In this document: piece by piece, positions 45,091 to 55,512 of the stretch
How the letters are laid out: the number at the start of each line of letters is the position of its first letter
Numbering within the stretch: position 1 is the stretch's first letter
Source of the DNA: Pyrrhosoma nymphula
Taxonomy: Eukaryota > Arthropoda > Insecta > Odonata > Coenagrionidae
NCBI GenBank assembly: GCA_963573305.1
Contig: OY754339.1
Span: 10,401,941 to 10,465,940, forward strand
Direction of reading: 5' to 3'
DNA length: 64,000 bases
Translations under genes and position numbers: made by a program
Notes under the pieces: generated by a model
What the model saw: the letters and a program-made list of their open reading frames with translations, nothing else
Database searches by the model: none
Told to the model about the DNA's origin: nothing

Positions 45091-48000
45091 CACATCATAT
45101 CTGCAATCGCAATGATTGAAAAAAGTAACCCTTTCGAAATATTCCCAAGCAAATTGAACCCCCGTTTTCCCTAGAATATGGAACCAACGTTTTCCCTAGA
45201 AAATACACCTCTAGAGAACAATTTACCTAGAATGCAATTTGCATAGGAAATGCTTTTGAGTGAGGGTTTCAGTGGGTTAGAATATATTAATTTTACACCA
45301 AATTTAGTTGACACTGAGAGGTTATTTTTATAATGGTTGCATATCTTTTATTGAAAAATATTTTGTACGTATCATTATTAATTGTGATAACTCTATGTTT
45401 GTATGAATGAAACTATGCAAAATAATGTCTTTGTTTTTGTGAATATAAATTTTTTCATCAATAGTAATTCACTCTATGCACTACACACTCTCTTGCTTTG
45501 CTCTTACTTGTTCCAAGGAATTCTTATAGGGAAATTTCCATGAGGGAATATGTTTTGCGTATTGAGGATAGCTTTCTCCTGAGCTGCTCTATTATTTTTG
45601 AAATTCAATTGGACAACATTGGTGACAAAAAGTTAAAGACAGATAATTTTTACGTCACTGTTTATTATAATAACAGGGTTTGTGAGATCGTAACATTAAT
45701 ACTTTGATGTTTGTTAGAGAAATAAGTACTTAGATTTTATATAATGTTTGAGTATCCTAGCAACAAAATAGTGCATATCAAGGATTAGAGATTTGCAGGC
45801 AAAGCCTATCACGCGGACATAATTATATTTTGGAGTGTGAGAGCTCAACTGCGAGAATGGAGCAAAGTTAATGAATAATATCCATTGTTATATTATGTAA
45901 TACTACAATCGCCATCTTTGCCCCAATTGGAACATTCTTGGAGAGAGCACATAAAAATGTTTGCCTCTAATTTTGTTCTCTATCAAATATCAAACCACTA
46001 AACTTTTAACGAGCAATTTCGTAGGTTCTCATCTGTAAACCGGCTATTTTTGCATGACCATGTTTTTACCTACACCACATTGATACTTACCCATGGAAAA
46101 AAACACAGATATTTATGCCTCGACGATCAGAAGGAAAAAATTAACGCTTTTAATTAGTCATCGAAGTGGCTTATCGGGAACCACAAATTCAGTGCGCTGC
46201 GTGCATTGAATAAATCAGAACTTAAAGATGGTTGTTATTGCGGCTATCCATTTCCATTATCTGAGCAATGATCTAAATATCTGTTTATTTAATCGGAACC
46301 ATATCCGAAAGTTGACTCTCCCTCTCAAAAAAAATATTCAAATGTCCTTTTTTGGTCCAGAGCATCCAATGCTTTCATGAGGACGTTTGATTTATTGAAT
46401 GCATAATTTTAAAATTCCACGGTGGAATCAGCAGGGGAAAAAAATCTCCATCAGCGTAACACGCAGGATACTAACCTATATAAGCGTTAATCACCAAGAG
46501 AACACGGTCGAATCTGAGCCGATTTAATCGATGCGATGGAAAGGCAATCGGAGGAAACAGAACTACCCCACTCCTCCTTTTTCTCAATGTCCGGCCCTGG
46601 AACATAATCCCTGCTGCGTGAGCTGTGACCAGTGAATGTTTAAATCGCTTGTACTTGTCGTACTTTTTCGAAATTTGCTGAGGAGACACCGAGGGAGTAC
46701 CACTCGGGGTTTAGTGGCCTGACTCCATGAGATGTAGTCTTAATTAGGTAACTGTGGTGTTTCCGAGTAACTGCATTTAGAATTGGAGGGGAAGGGCACA
46801 TAATTGGACATATTGGTTGGAGGGAGGTTCGGAGTGTCTGGACCAGGGTACGTAACGTGGAGAGCGATAAACATTGAGACATCTATGAAGGAGTACCGTA
46901 AGAGGAAAGGCTTGGTGTGATAAGAAATAATTGCAAAAATTAATTGTAGATTACAAAGAAATTGGAGGTTAAAGAGTTAGAGAAAAGTTTTAAGTACGTA
47001 AATATTGGGGGAAAACATAAATAAGAGATAATTTTGGTAGCTTTAGAATAGTATTTTTAGGTATTTGAACCAAGGGAAAGTTTTAATAAATAAATGATCG
47101 ATGGAAAATTGAGAAACGGTCACTACGAACTGAGGTGAAATAAAATAAAAGTCGAGGCAAATAAAAGCAGGCAAAGAGCTCATTTGAGACACCTTTTTCA
47201 TAACAACTCCTTATAAAAATGCCTGAAACATACTAGATAACATGTTTTCCTGAGTTTTAAATGTCAGATTGAATAGATTTCAATTGTTAATTTGGGCAGT
47301 AGAGGACTATAGTGTTAGTTTGGTGGGATGGGAACGCAAAAAGTCATTAAAACAGGCGGCAGAGATAATAGTCTTGGATTAAAATTTTCTTCCTGAAGTA
47401 TTCAATTGAATTGAGTAATTGAGCAGATGAGCGGTTTTCATCAACGTTCACCATAGGCGTATAACATTTACTTTCATTACTCCTTTGTTATTGTATGAAT
47501 ATTGTGAGAAGTTTAAATTTTCTCTTTGAAATTTGTTCAGTCGATTGAAACGTGAACAAAAGTTACTTTCTGACTTTACTAAGGACAAGACGTATGGTCT
47601 TTCAATTACATAAAATCTTATACTTTCCGGGGAAATAATGTGAGTGAACTATTCTCGGGTTACACGCTCAGTAAATTATTTCATGGCATTCAACGTTTAG
47701 ATGGGCGTCTCGCTCATTACCATCTGGGCTATGATAATGATATGATAGCTAAATGACATCATTCATCATCGCTAAATCATTGCCCTTATGATGATTATGG
47801 AGATGCCCTTTGTAACATTGGATGAAATGGAAGAATTGAGTCGGTGTGTAATGAAAAGAGAGTTTACAGAATCTGCTAAGAAGCGAATAGTTACACATGC
47901 TACATTTTTCTCAAGCAATTAACTTTAAATTTTACGACTAGGTTACCCGTGCGAATATTTAGCATTTTCACGCTACCAGGGAATAAGTATGTTAAGGAAA

Positions 48001-49430
48001 CGGTGTAATTGGGTTTTAAATAGAGAAGAAGATGTATCGTAAAGTCAGTATTAACCGAGTGTATTCGGAATGACAGAAAAAGAAGTTTCTGTAATAATAT
48101 ATATGATGATGTGTGGAGTCGATATACCTCGAGCGAGTAATCGACTTGGAAAAAGGAAACTTTTAAGTCATAATAATGGGTAAATAGTGAAATTTGAGAT
48201 TAATATTGTATTTTTCGTCAGAAGCCGGTGATTAAACGTTTAAAATGATACTTGCACGTATGGCGAAGACTTTGGAATTTTATGTTGAGAAAGAATGGTA
48301 GTGAGAGTGAGAGAGATACTGCTGTGAGAAGGGGAAATGAGGAATTAGCAAACAGCCGAAATGAAAAAGGTATCGATATATAGCGAGGTGGTGTGGGGGG
48401 GGGGTGTTAGAGGAGGATTGGGAATAGGGACGGGGGAGGTTGGTAGGCGTGATCGGTAATAGCATTCGGCGGAATTGGATTATGGGGATTGATTGGGGAA
48501 TGAATGGAAACAGAAACGGGAAAATTTATGGTGATGTGGACGAGGATGCAAATTGGTGTCCATTGACACAATCTGCAAAGTCGAAAAGGGGTGCAGGCGG
48601 TTGTGGGGGAGGGGGGGTTAACGGGGGGTGGAAGAGGGAGTCAGATCGACGCGCTGTTGCGGCGAGAGTAATGGCAGTACGCAAACAGCGAAATGTCCCC
48701 AGCGAACAGTGGAGAACGTTGAGAAGGAAACGGAGAGAGGAATGTAGGAGGTGGTGGAAGAGGCAATCGGAGGAAATGTGTGGAAAATATAAGTGATCGG
48801 TCGTATTGGAGACGCTTTTGCAAGGGCTCCAATTCACTAGTGTCGTTTTTTATCGATATAATTCGCCTTTAACTGTGTAGATTCACTAATTTAAGTGCAA
48901 AATATTATATCAGTCACAGCATTGCAAACCGTTGGTTATTCCTTGTCGAAAATCTAGTGTTAGAACTTAAATACTATGTTAAATAGATGTAAACCCACTG
49001 CCATTCGAAAAGTATTTAGTTGTCTTCATTCAAACTCTGACGAACCATTTACTCTTGGAATAGTTAAGTGTAAGAAAAATACTATAGTCAGTACTTCTAG
49101 GTACAAAAATTATTGGGATAAGCAATGCTATATATGCAATGTATACAGATTTTAGGCTGATGTATGTTCACAGGCGTGAAAATTATGTATGTCCTATCAC
49201 TTGGAGATATAGGAACCGGTGCACATTTACAGTAAAACCAAATAAAAAAACATCATCAGATAATGTGGATGTAAGGAACAACAGAAGAGTGTAAAGGGTG
49301 GGATTACACTGTCAAGTTACTACCTCAAGTTTTTTCTGCAAGAGATCGCGATGAATTTGATTCCAACGAAAACGATTGTCACAAGTTAGTGCAGAGACAG
49401 ATTGGTTGCTGAATTAGGGCTTCTAGGGTT
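45091..49430. other. long AT-rich spacer with one purine-rich tract
   Basis: More than 4 kb without supported genes. At 48270-48780 the plus strand is strongly purine-rich (GGGGGGGGGTG, AGAGGG runs), which creates a 118-codon plus frame and a 103-codon minus frame that overlap each other and lack domains. Confidence 0.45.
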
Positions 49431-49496
49431 TCCAGCCGGGTGAGATGGTCCATTGTCTCCAACGTATCGAGGTCCGGCCCTAGTGATCAGGGATGC
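49425..49496 (-). mobile_element. PLE-type 3' end, degenerate, reverse
   Basis: On the minus strand the sequence reads CCTGATCACT ... CTCGATACGTTGGAGACAAT, then GGACCATCTCACCCGGCTGG and AAACCC. The order is that of a PLE 3' end with CTGANGA changed to CTGATCA and GAAAC to GATAC. The trailing CACCCGGCTGGAAACCC segment is, as I recall, common after such motifs in arthropod PLEs. Confidence 0.45.
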
Positions 49497-50106
49497 TGAT
49501 AGTGATGCCACATATTTGGTTAAGGTACCTTTCTTCACAATCCAGCTAGGATTTAAAAGTACCGTGTCAAAGAGTCTGACGCCATGCCACGCTAAAATAA
49601 TAGAACAATGGGGATTTTTTTAACGCAATGCAGGAGCAAAATGATAACATGTAATGCCATTGAAGAAAGTTTCTAGTGCAGTACGACAATGATACGGTGA
49701 ATCCTCGGAAATGTTCTCAATCTAGCGATTAGTTAGATTCGAGAACAGTTAATCTAAGATTTAACGATTGGCTGTGACTGACCAATCAATCAATATTTCA
49801 ATTGACTGGCTTTTACTCAAGTCATTGTTCTAGGTTAACTAAGTCCAGCATGTTAAGTTACCTACCTAAAACAGATTACTCTTAGAAATGAGTGAGATCA
49901 AGATTTTTTCATTAGAAGAGTCTTTGCTGTTTTTTCAAAATTCCGCCAGTCCAAAAAAAAAAGAATAGCAAGGTTAAATAGATTAAGAGAAATATCACGC
50001 TGTGATAAATATTCGTTTTTTATACATTTTAGACAACTTTCATTTAAATCTAATGTATCCAAAGGTTCCATGGTTCCAAGCACAACTATGTGGAAGTTGA
50101 ATTTCT
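49497..50106. other. spacer
   Basis: Nothing recognised. Confidence 0.5.
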
Positions 50107-50216
50107 CAAATGAAAATGTAACTTGGTTTCCTTCCACAGATTTATTTTCCTGTTATTGTATTGTTTCCGTGTTTGTGAGGTGTTTCCTATGTAACCTATG
50201 TATGAAATGTAACCTA

Positions 50217-50405
50217 TCACAGTCCCACTTCTTCAGACATCTATGGGAAGAAAACCATAACAGCGACTTTATACCTGAGATATTACGCCGAGAGAAAAAA
50301 GGAAGGAAGATGGACAAAAGGCAGGAGCTGGAAATAAGAAGGATCATGAAGAAATGTCTTTTACTCAACGACAACCTTTTTGAAAAACAATCCCCCCCCT
50401 CCTAG
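50217..50405 (+). pseudogene. PLE endonuclease C-terminal fragment
   Basis: About 62 codons remain, with the pattern HLLEENH ... I-EIL---KKGRK-----LEI-R----LLND-----SP. This is the tail of the PLE protein after the GIY-YIG nuclease core. The frame is open to its stop, but everything upstream is gone, so the product cannot work. Confidence 0.75.
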
Positions 50406-50496
50406 AAGTCTCTCTATCCCTCACGGAAAAACTAACCCCTGACCCTCCCACCCAACTCCCCACCTGCTGATAACCCACCGCTTCCTTAATCCTTAA

Positions 50497-51295
50497 GGTG
50501 GCTGGTCGGGTAATCGTTAGTCATTGAGAAATTTAGTTACTTAAATTTTAATGCTCGTTTAAAATTTAAATAATAGGTCGTAGTTATACTATATTAAGTA
50601 GGAATGACTCATGCCTTAATTGCATTCTGAAATATTGTCCTTTAAATTTACACATTGCCATAAAAATTTGCTTAAATGCAGACTTCATTCATTTCGTAAG
50701 TCATTCTTGCGCAATTAATTTTCCGAAATAGTTCACACCCGTGGCCATAGAATCCAAAATAAGTATTTTAATGAAGATGTATTGTCACTCGAATGCAAAC
50801 TAGTATTAAAATATGTTTCTATAAATTATTTAATATTTCGTTTTTAATTCGGCAACAGCGTCCATTCTCCAACACCCTGCAACACGTGTCTCTGCTTGGC
50901 ATGTCCCGTACTTTCGTGTCCTACGTTTCCAACTTTACACCACATAGCCGCGCGCGACATTTAAAATTCTCGCATACATATTTTTTAATCGTATTTACGA
51001 AAACTTTCAGTCGATAGTATTAAATGATTTTTTCAGAATGGATTTTAATTTATTAGAGCTACATTATATCAGTTTTTGGTTAAAATATGTACAGTAGGAA
51101 CTGAGAAAGTGCGTAATTTATCCTATTGGAGTGGAGAGCGCCATAAGGCTCCATGTTAAAAGAATCTAAATTATCGCAAAAAGTACGTCGATGATCCCCC
51201 GTTTTTTCTTCAACATTCCATATAATATCCAAAAAGTAACATATTTGGAAATTTTTAAGAAAATCTGTTCACTTTGGTTTTTTAGACCAGCCACC
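50497..51295. mobile_element. 799-bp TTAA-flanked MITE (piggyBac-like)
   Basis: The ends are perfect 11-base inverted repeats, GGTGGCTGGTC (50497-50507) and GACCAGCCACC (51285-51295). TTAA lies directly outside both (50493-50496 and 51296-51299). Exact TTAA duplication is the hallmark of piggyBac-type transposition. No transposase frame is present. It is inserted in the C-rich 3' UTR of the PLE, so it is younger than that insertion. Confidence 0.85.
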
Positions 51296-51537
51296 TTAAC
51301 CCTCGAGGAAGAACTACCCCTAATAAACCCACCCACCTCATCCCCCACCAACTAACCCCACCCCTCTCCCACACACTTACGTGTCCTTCACGGGTGTTAT
51401 CTAGATTCCTACACCACCCCTTACCTCTCCCCCGGTATTTTTCCCCTCTCCTCAACACCCCATCCCCCCTCCCCATCTCCTACCTTCCACCAAGTCCCTT
51501 AAGAGTATATATACATCATCGAAATTTTCAAAACTTT

Positions 51538-51577
51538 GTACCTGATGATGACACCGCTGTGTCGAAACATGTTGTAC
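51538..51577 (+). ncRNA. hammerhead-ribozyme-like core in PLE 3' end
   Basis: Elements in order: GTAC (outer stem, 51538-51541), CTGATGA, one extra T, a 5-base stem GACAC/GTGTC with loop CGCT, GAAAC, AT, GTT, then GTAC again. GTAC pairs with GTAC as stem I, and the short A-C-AT-G-T fits the minimal stem III known from PLE hammerheads. Cleavage would fall before the second GTAC. The extra T between CTGATGA and stem II is not canonical, so activity is uncertain. Confidence 0.5.
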
Positions 51578-51623
51578 CGGGAAAATAAATCTGTGGAAGG
51601 AAACCAAGTTACTTTTTCATTTG

Positions 51624-53932
51624 TGTATCCTAAGATTATTGAATGCACAATAAGAATGAGGCATTATATTTTGAAATGAAATTCCACTGGTCTGAACTTA
51701 TAATCACAACTTAAAAATAAAGTGGAAAAAATTAAAATATTTTCCTAGATTATTTGACACAATAGAATGGCATTTTTAGGACCGTAGTTTTTATTTTGAT
51801 TCTGTATCTGAGTAGGTATGTTTAGTTGCAGAATTAACTGAAGAACCAGTGACGACGGAATTTTATTTGGGCAAGTTTAATTTGACAGATCGAGTGACCT
51901 GGGGCCACTAATACTCGGGGAGGGCATATCAGGCACTCATGACGACAGAGTTAAATTTTCAATCGCTTAAAATTACGGTGATGATTTTTTTTACGGGAGC
52001 GAGGAGTGTAGGGGGATGGCAATTCGAATTTCGAGGGTGGAGAAGGTTGGAGGGACGATCAATGGAGCCGGCTGTAAGGTTTAACGATTACTGATGGGGT
52101 TGTTGCCTTCCTCCGACAAATTTGCAAAATGGATTCGGGATTTTTCAGTGGGCAGGTCGAGGGTAGGGACAGTACAAGGATGAATGGACATCGACGGAAG
52201 CGCTTGACGGGAAATAAAGGGATGAGAGTGCGAAGTTAGGATAAGCGAAGGTTTCAGCGGTTGTGCTGGGTAGGCCAGGTCAGAGGGAGAGCGTGAAGAG
52301 ATGGAGAGGGAGAGATATATAGGGAGTCGAAGTGAAATGGAAAGAGAGAGAGAATGAGGGTGCCGCACAGGAACGTGTAAATTATCCCAGTGGTCAAGAG
52401 GTTTAAAAATGGGAGAGAAACGAAAAGCAAACAATTGAGGTTCGATCTCCGCTTTCATTTCAGATCTCTTCTTATCGTAATTATCGTAATTGCTCTCAAA
52501 TCACATAAAATACATGTTCAACTCTTAAATTAGCATAAGTGCATAATTGAAACTCAGTTTTAGAGAAATACCAATAGATTATTTGAAAATGATGCTAAAC
52601 ATGAGCTTCAGCAAAGAAATGAAGGGGAGAACCAATCCTTAAGTAAAAATAATTTAGAGAAAAACGTTTTGATAGCACTCATGTGGGTTATTTTCTTGCA
52701 TTTCTATTAGTTGAAAGAATATTCGTTTCCTCTTCCTGATTGAATTTGGCAGTATAAATACAACCTTATCTTCTTAAGATCCTGATTTAGGACATTTTTT
52801 TTTAACTCCAATACAATGTATCGTTTTGCATGACAATGTTTTACTAATGGTATTATGACTAGCGAGAAAAACCCCGCTGACCAGCGACTTGTAAACCTGT
52901 AATAACCAAGCAGTTTGAAATTTTGTTGGTAAAATGCACTAAATGATGCAATCATTTTTCACTTTCCTGCTGATTTTTAGTTATCCTTTCTCGATGTGTC
53001 ACAGCATTTGGAGGGGATGCTTGTGGGCGGAGAATAAGAGTAGCTTTGGTAGACTTTCAATCGTTACACTGAATTTCGAGTAATTAATTTAAAATAGCAA
53101 ATATTTGTTTCTGGTGTGAAATAGTTATTCACGCATATCATAGCATATCATCAAATAGCAACAGCAATATTGCAATATTCTCTGTGGTTAATACTAGTTA
53201 TTCCATGATTATAATATCGCTACAAATACTCCAACTTGTCAATCCTGAAAAAAATACATTCAGTCTCTCAATACAGTTTAATTCAGCATACTGTATAAAA
53301 ACTAATAAATGACTAAATTTATTCCAAATTTGTAAGTAAATATGTACCAACGTTACTACAAATTTTCAGTAAATTTTAGAATGAAATTTCCTTAACGTTA
53401 CATGTCTATCTCCAGCCATTAGACGGTTGATGCACAATTACCTGAAAATTTAACGTTACATTATCTTCCCAAGAGAAAACATTTCACATGTGAACTCCTA
53501 TCTCCTAAAAATAAAGAACTAGATATTTTTTTGCAAAATTCAATTATTTCATTCAGCCAGTCACTGCAAGAGACCATCATTTCATTCGCCTTAGTTTTCC
53601 ATTCCCTGAGTTGCCTCATTCTTTGGTTCCTCCTACCCGTTTATCTCACACTTTCCCCCACTTAGTCAGCGATTATCTTTGTGCCTGGATGTGCTTGACC
53701 AAATCGCAAGACAAATAGAGACTAAATACTGCATTTTCGGCCAATAGAGGTGCTTCAATGTGATCACGAGGGGACGCCGACAACGGAATTGCTGGTGGAA
53801 GCACGACAGCCGTGTGTGAGACGAAGAATTAAGTAAGTACAAAAAAGTAAGTCATACAACCAAATGCTTCCTTGTCATTTAACCTTAGTTTCTATCGGCT
53901 CCTTTGCCAGATCTTCCGATTTTCGCTCGGTG
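51624..53932. other. spacer with purine-rich tract
   Basis: The plus strand is purine-rich at 51995-52440, giving a 125-codon minus-strand frame (52081-52458) of Ser/Pro/Leu-rich composition without a domain. The remainder is AT-rich and nothing is recognised. Confidence 0.4.
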
Positions 53933-53933
53933 C

Positions 53934-54489
53934 TACACAATTAGCAGTAGAGTTACATAAAATAACAGTATAATGAAGATTAAGTTGTAAATTTTATATG
54001 CGTTCAATTTTGCGGATGGGTTAATAACATCACCTACACTTATTTAACTCTCAGTTACCGATGCCCGACGGCAGAAGTAGTGGCTTCTTCCCGTTGGAGA
54101 GTACCTTCTGTATGCTTTTAATTCTTCTCCACCATTTGGAAACCATGACATAAAATTCGTATATATGTTTAATTTTTAAAACGTACGAATGTATTCGACG
54201 GACGTAGGTGTTACACAATGAGCAGTGTAGTTACATGACGCAACAGTGTAATTAAGATGAAGTTTTATAAGATGAAACCTAATTTTGCTGATAGGTTAGT
54301 GGCATTGCCGACATCTGTGTAACTCTCAATTACTGATGATAATAGTTTTTTCTCTTTCCTGTTGGAGAACGATGGCAGCTTCGATATACTTTTATTTATT
54401 CCTTCTGTGACATTTCGAAACCATAACATAAAATGTATGTTTCCTTTCTGAAACAAACGAACATGTTGGTACGGAGGCTTCCGTGGTGA
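53934..54489. repeat. tandem duplication, unit ~278 bp, two diverged copies
   Basis: Copy 1 starts at 53934 (TACACAATTAGCAGT) and copy 2 at 54212 (TACACAATGAGCAGT). They stay in register: AACAGTATAATGAAGAT with AACAGTGTAATTAAGAT, TAACTCTCAGTTAC with TAACTCTCAATTAC, GTTGGAGA in both, and GGAAACCATGACATAAAAT with CGAAACCATAACATAAAAT. There is no coding capacity. Confidence 0.85.
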
Positions 54490-54498
54490 TTTGATAAA

Positions 54499-54660
54499 TT
54501 TGTTTTGTTTGCGTTTCTCCCGCGTTGATTCATGTTTATGTACAACCATTTCACTTGCATTCCTGCTAGCGTCGTTCAGGTCCTGACGACGCTAGCTGGA
54601 ATGCAAGCGAAACGGTTGTTCGTAAAATGAATCAACCAGGGAGACATCCAAATAAAAACA
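54499..54660. repeat. large near-perfect palindrome with PLE-type motif
   Basis: Two ~75-base arms meet almost without a spacer near 54577-54581 (TCAGG-T-CCTGA at the centre). Matching blocks include CGACGCTAGC, GGAATGCAAG, CGGTTGT/TGGTTGT, ATGAATCAAC, GGGAGA and CAAATAAAA. The right arm on the plus strand holds CTGACGA ... GCGAAACGGTTGT, in the order of the PLE hammerhead-like core. The left arm holds a slightly changed version on the minus strand. Confidence 0.85.
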
Positions 54661-55084
54661 ATTCAAACGAACATGTGTTTTACGCATGAAAGTAATCCGA
54701 ATTATCCATTATAGAAATCACGTGCTAAAGTATCTATGTAAAACAGAATTCGCCGTGGTTATCTAAAGTCAATTGCAAAGTGCGAGAGCAGATCGCATTT
54801 AACGTAGCACTTTGAGCACCGGCTTTCTTTTAAGCGTTCTCGTTCACTCATTTCAAACACCCTGCACTGATTCGCAACACTCGATCGATGCATCGTGATG
54901 CTAAAAGAGTACATTCATTTGAGTGATTTCATTGCTCAATGACATAACAGTTATGCTATTTCTTTTCTGTCCGATTATAGAAACATTTTTACTTTGTTTG
55001 ATATTAACATCAAAGTTGTATCATTCCACGCCGTTTTTATTTTCCAAGTTGAACTTGAAGCTAAATTTTATACGGAGAAAATGA
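54661..55084. other. spacer
   Basis: Nothing recognised. Confidence 0.5.
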
Positions 55085-55512
55085 TCTTAAATGGAATGGT
55101 GCACAGTCACGTAAACGGGTGCCAAAATATGTTGCCCAGTTAAACTAGCAAGCCATCTTCATTCCAGGCGAATTTCAACGGGGGTTTCTGCAAACTAGGT
55201 TTCCTCGTCTTAGGTCCACATCGTAGCATCACAAGTCAAGCCAAGATATACATAACTAAAGACGGTGAAAAAAATTCGCCATGAAAAGATCATTTGTCTT
55301 GATTGGGATTCGACCCCGGTCAGGTGTATTAGCCAATTATACCATCCTAGTCATATTAATTGCAAGCGCATCTCAACGGGGTTTTATGTTAACTTTGTGT
55401 TCTCGACTCAAATTCACACGATAGCACCACAAGTCAAATGATTTTTTAATGGAAATTTTCTCCCGCTATGGTGTACATCTTGGCACCCGTTCGCGACACT
55501 GCGCTATGCGTT
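55085..55512 (-). mobile_element. tandem dimer of a tRNA-SINE, reverse, plus a forward 3' piece
   Basis: Read on the minus strand, the first unit (55427 to 55245) has the 5' block with AACATAAAACCCCGTTGAGA, then GGATGGTATAATTGGCTAAT (A box), the B box GGGGTCGAATCCC and the 3' block with ATGGCGAATTTTTTTCACC. The second unit (55240 to 55085) repeats the 5' block (GCAGAAACCCCCGTTGAAAT, AAGATGGCTTGC) and ends in GGCACCCGTTTACGTGACTG. At 55428-55512 the 3' block appears in plus orientation. Confidence 0.7.

Larger units (their letters stand above)
50107..51623 (+). mobile_element. Penelope-like element, 3' part, with inverted end copy and nested MITE
   Basis: The parts in order are as follows. 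An inverted 44-base copy of the element's 3' tail is at 50107-50150 (43/44 matching 51580-51623). The C-terminal endonuclease region starts near 50217 (SHFFRHLWEENHNSDFIPEI, then LRREKKGRKMDKRQELEIRR, LLLNDNLFEKQSP) and stops at 50403-50405. A C-rich 3' UTR follows. A 799-base TTAA-flanked element at 50497-51295 interrupts that UTR. The UTR resumes and contains a hammerhead-like core (51538-51577), followed by the tail. Reverse transcriptase and the GIY-YIG core are missing. An inverted piece of the end in front of a 5'-truncated body is a known PLE arrangement. Confidence 0.8.
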
